From Caryophanales bacterium UBA5603 (GTDB lineage: Bacteria > Bacillota_I > Bacilli_A > Izemoplasmatales > Hujiaoplasmataceae), in the NCBI GenBank assembly GCA_002424815.1, contig DILB01000027.1, positions 85,538-149,537 on the forward strand: a stretch of 64,000 nt of DNA, given 5' to 3'. Positions within the stretch are counted from its first letter, which is position 1. Each line of letters opens with the position of its first letter. The notes beneath the pieces were generated by a model, which did not search any database, had not been told where the DNA came from, and saw nothing but the letters and a program-made list of their open reading frames with translations. Position numbers and translations under genes: made by a program. This document shows positions 63,611-64,000 of this stretch, one piece after another.

Positions 63611-63765
63611 TGGTATAATATAATAGTTATGACATCGTTGTTTTGCTCACATATTATTCAAAAAAACATCGCGATCTTAAAAAACTCCTCGTTAATTTCA
63701 GCTATCATACTCCTAAAGCATAGCTGGTTATTTTAAGAATCGACTGATGTTTTTTCTTTTTACAC
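63611..63765 (+). ncRNA. Candidate structured leader or small RNA with terminator-like end
   Basis: TGGTATAAT (63611-63619) is an extended -10 box. Downstream, AAAAAACATC (63661-63670) pairs with GATGTTTTTT (63746-63755), GAT with ATC, and CTTAAAA (63676-63682) with TTTTAAG (63731-63737). These form an imperfect outer helix enclosing the perfect inner hairpin CAGCTAT/ATAGCTG (63699-63705, 63720-63726). It ends in a T-rich run. An earlier GACATC (63631-63636) could compete for GATGT. It may be a terminator, attenuator, riboswitch or small RNA; no known RNA family was recognised. Confidence 0.5.
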
Positions 63766-63818
63766 AAATTTTAGTATTTTTTTTGGTAATATATTAATAG
63801 AAGAAAGTGGTGTTTTTT

Positions 63819-64000
63819 ATGGATACATTTTTAAAAATATTAGGATTACTAATGGGTCTCGGTTTTATTTATGTTGGATATCATTTTTTCTTTCGAGGAA
63901 AAATTATTATTCAATGGATTCAAAAGCATAAATTTAATACCGTTGCACAACCTAGAAACTCTGAAATAGTCATGTCAAAAATTATTGGAGTTATCTTATT
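63819..64000 (+). CDS. Small membrane protein, 3' end outside window
   Basis: An open frame from the ATG at 63819 to the end of the window gives 60 codons. It has one N-terminal membrane helix (about residues 4-22), a basic and aromatic patch (FFFRGKIIIQWIQKHKF, about 24-40), and possibly a second helix starting near residue 54. AAGAAAGTGG upstream is a modest ribosome site. It is not recognised as a known family; a two-helix membrane protein is all that can be said. Confidence 0.6.
   Translation, partial: MDTFLKILGLLMGLGFIYVGYHFFFRGKIIIQWIQKHKFNTVAQPRNSEIVMSKIIGVIL

Noticed and set aside
1..64000. TGA recoded as tryptophan, as in Mycoplasma and Spiroplasma
   Set aside because: TGA ends many genes exactly at overlaps with the next start (ATGA), conserved tryptophans are TGG, and the trpS T-box specifier reads UGG.
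1..64000. CRISPR arrays, toxin-antitoxin pairs, restriction systems, prophage or insertion sequences
   Set aside because: None was found on reading both strands; nearly all the sequence is explained by recognisable housekeeping genes.

Overview
The window is a compact, low-GC bacterial chromosome segment with Bacillota-type control (T-box leaders, Spx, an HPr with both His15 and Ser46, strong rho-independent terminators, GGAGG ribosome sites). Tryptophan is TGG and TGA acts as a normal stop in every gene read. The gene content fits a lineage on the border between Bacilli and Mollicutes that keeps the standard code (Acholeplasma, Izemoplasma or Haloplasma-like). Supporting signs are an archaeal/eukaryotic-type ProRS, an OppF with a long coiled-coil insertion, and Bacillus gene clusters with pieces missing. 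This placement is inference. No rRNA, tRNA, prophage, insertion sequence or CRISPR array was seen.

Layout. 1-1.7 kb: the 3' end of an oligopeptide transporter operon (oppF) and a small membrane protein. 1.8-5.3 kb: Leloir genes galM-galE-galT. 5.4-9.2 kb: proS, a divergent two-subunit class I fumarase, and a DegV protein. 9.3-13.4 kb: a MarR regulator with a heterodimeric ABC exporter behind a clear palindromic operator. 13.5-18.9 kb: rimO, a DUF368 polyprenyl-phosphate translocase homologue, an SPL-like radical SAM protein and two metallo-hydrolases. 18.9-25.8 kb: ppa, a membrane-tethered EIIB-like protein plus HPr, T-box-controlled trpS, pepF, spx, gap and a VTT-domain membrane protein. 25.8-27.6 kb: a PadR-HAAS-DUF4097 module. 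27.7-31.2 kb: a proline peptidase and recD2.

31.2-40.1 kb repeats a Bacillus subtilis neighbourhood: T-box-alaS-ruvX-yrzB-trmR-trhP1-trhP2-udk-greA-mtnN. It includes the complete tRNA wobble 5-methoxyuridine set. 40.1-42.7 kb: ygiQ and an acyl-ACP thioesterase. 42.8-50.6 kb repeats the Bacillus yqeG-to-rpsT cluster (yqeG, yqeH, yqeK, rsfS, yqeM, comEA, comEC, holA, rpsT) without aroE, yhbY, nadD, comER and comEB. 51.2-54 kb: a GH65 disaccharide phosphorylase with beta-phosphoglucomutase. 54-59.1 kb: a small LiaI-like membrane protein, a HIT hydrolase, an RluA-family pseudouridine synthase, typA and pyk. 59.2-64 kb: a PAP2 protein, a stand-alone E2-like acyltransferase fold, a glutathione peroxidase, a two-component pair, a structured leader RNA candidate and a truncated small gene.

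Most of the window is housekeeping. I did not find a defence island or an obvious multi-gene novel system. The most unusual signals are: the EIIB-like protein with Glu at the phospho-cysteine position, co-transcribed with HPr; the E2-like protein with Glu at the catalytic histidine; ComEA with three SLBB domains; Spx with a four-cysteine tail; the OppF coiled-coil insertion; and the nested stem-loop with possible alternative pairing at 63.66-63.76 kb.
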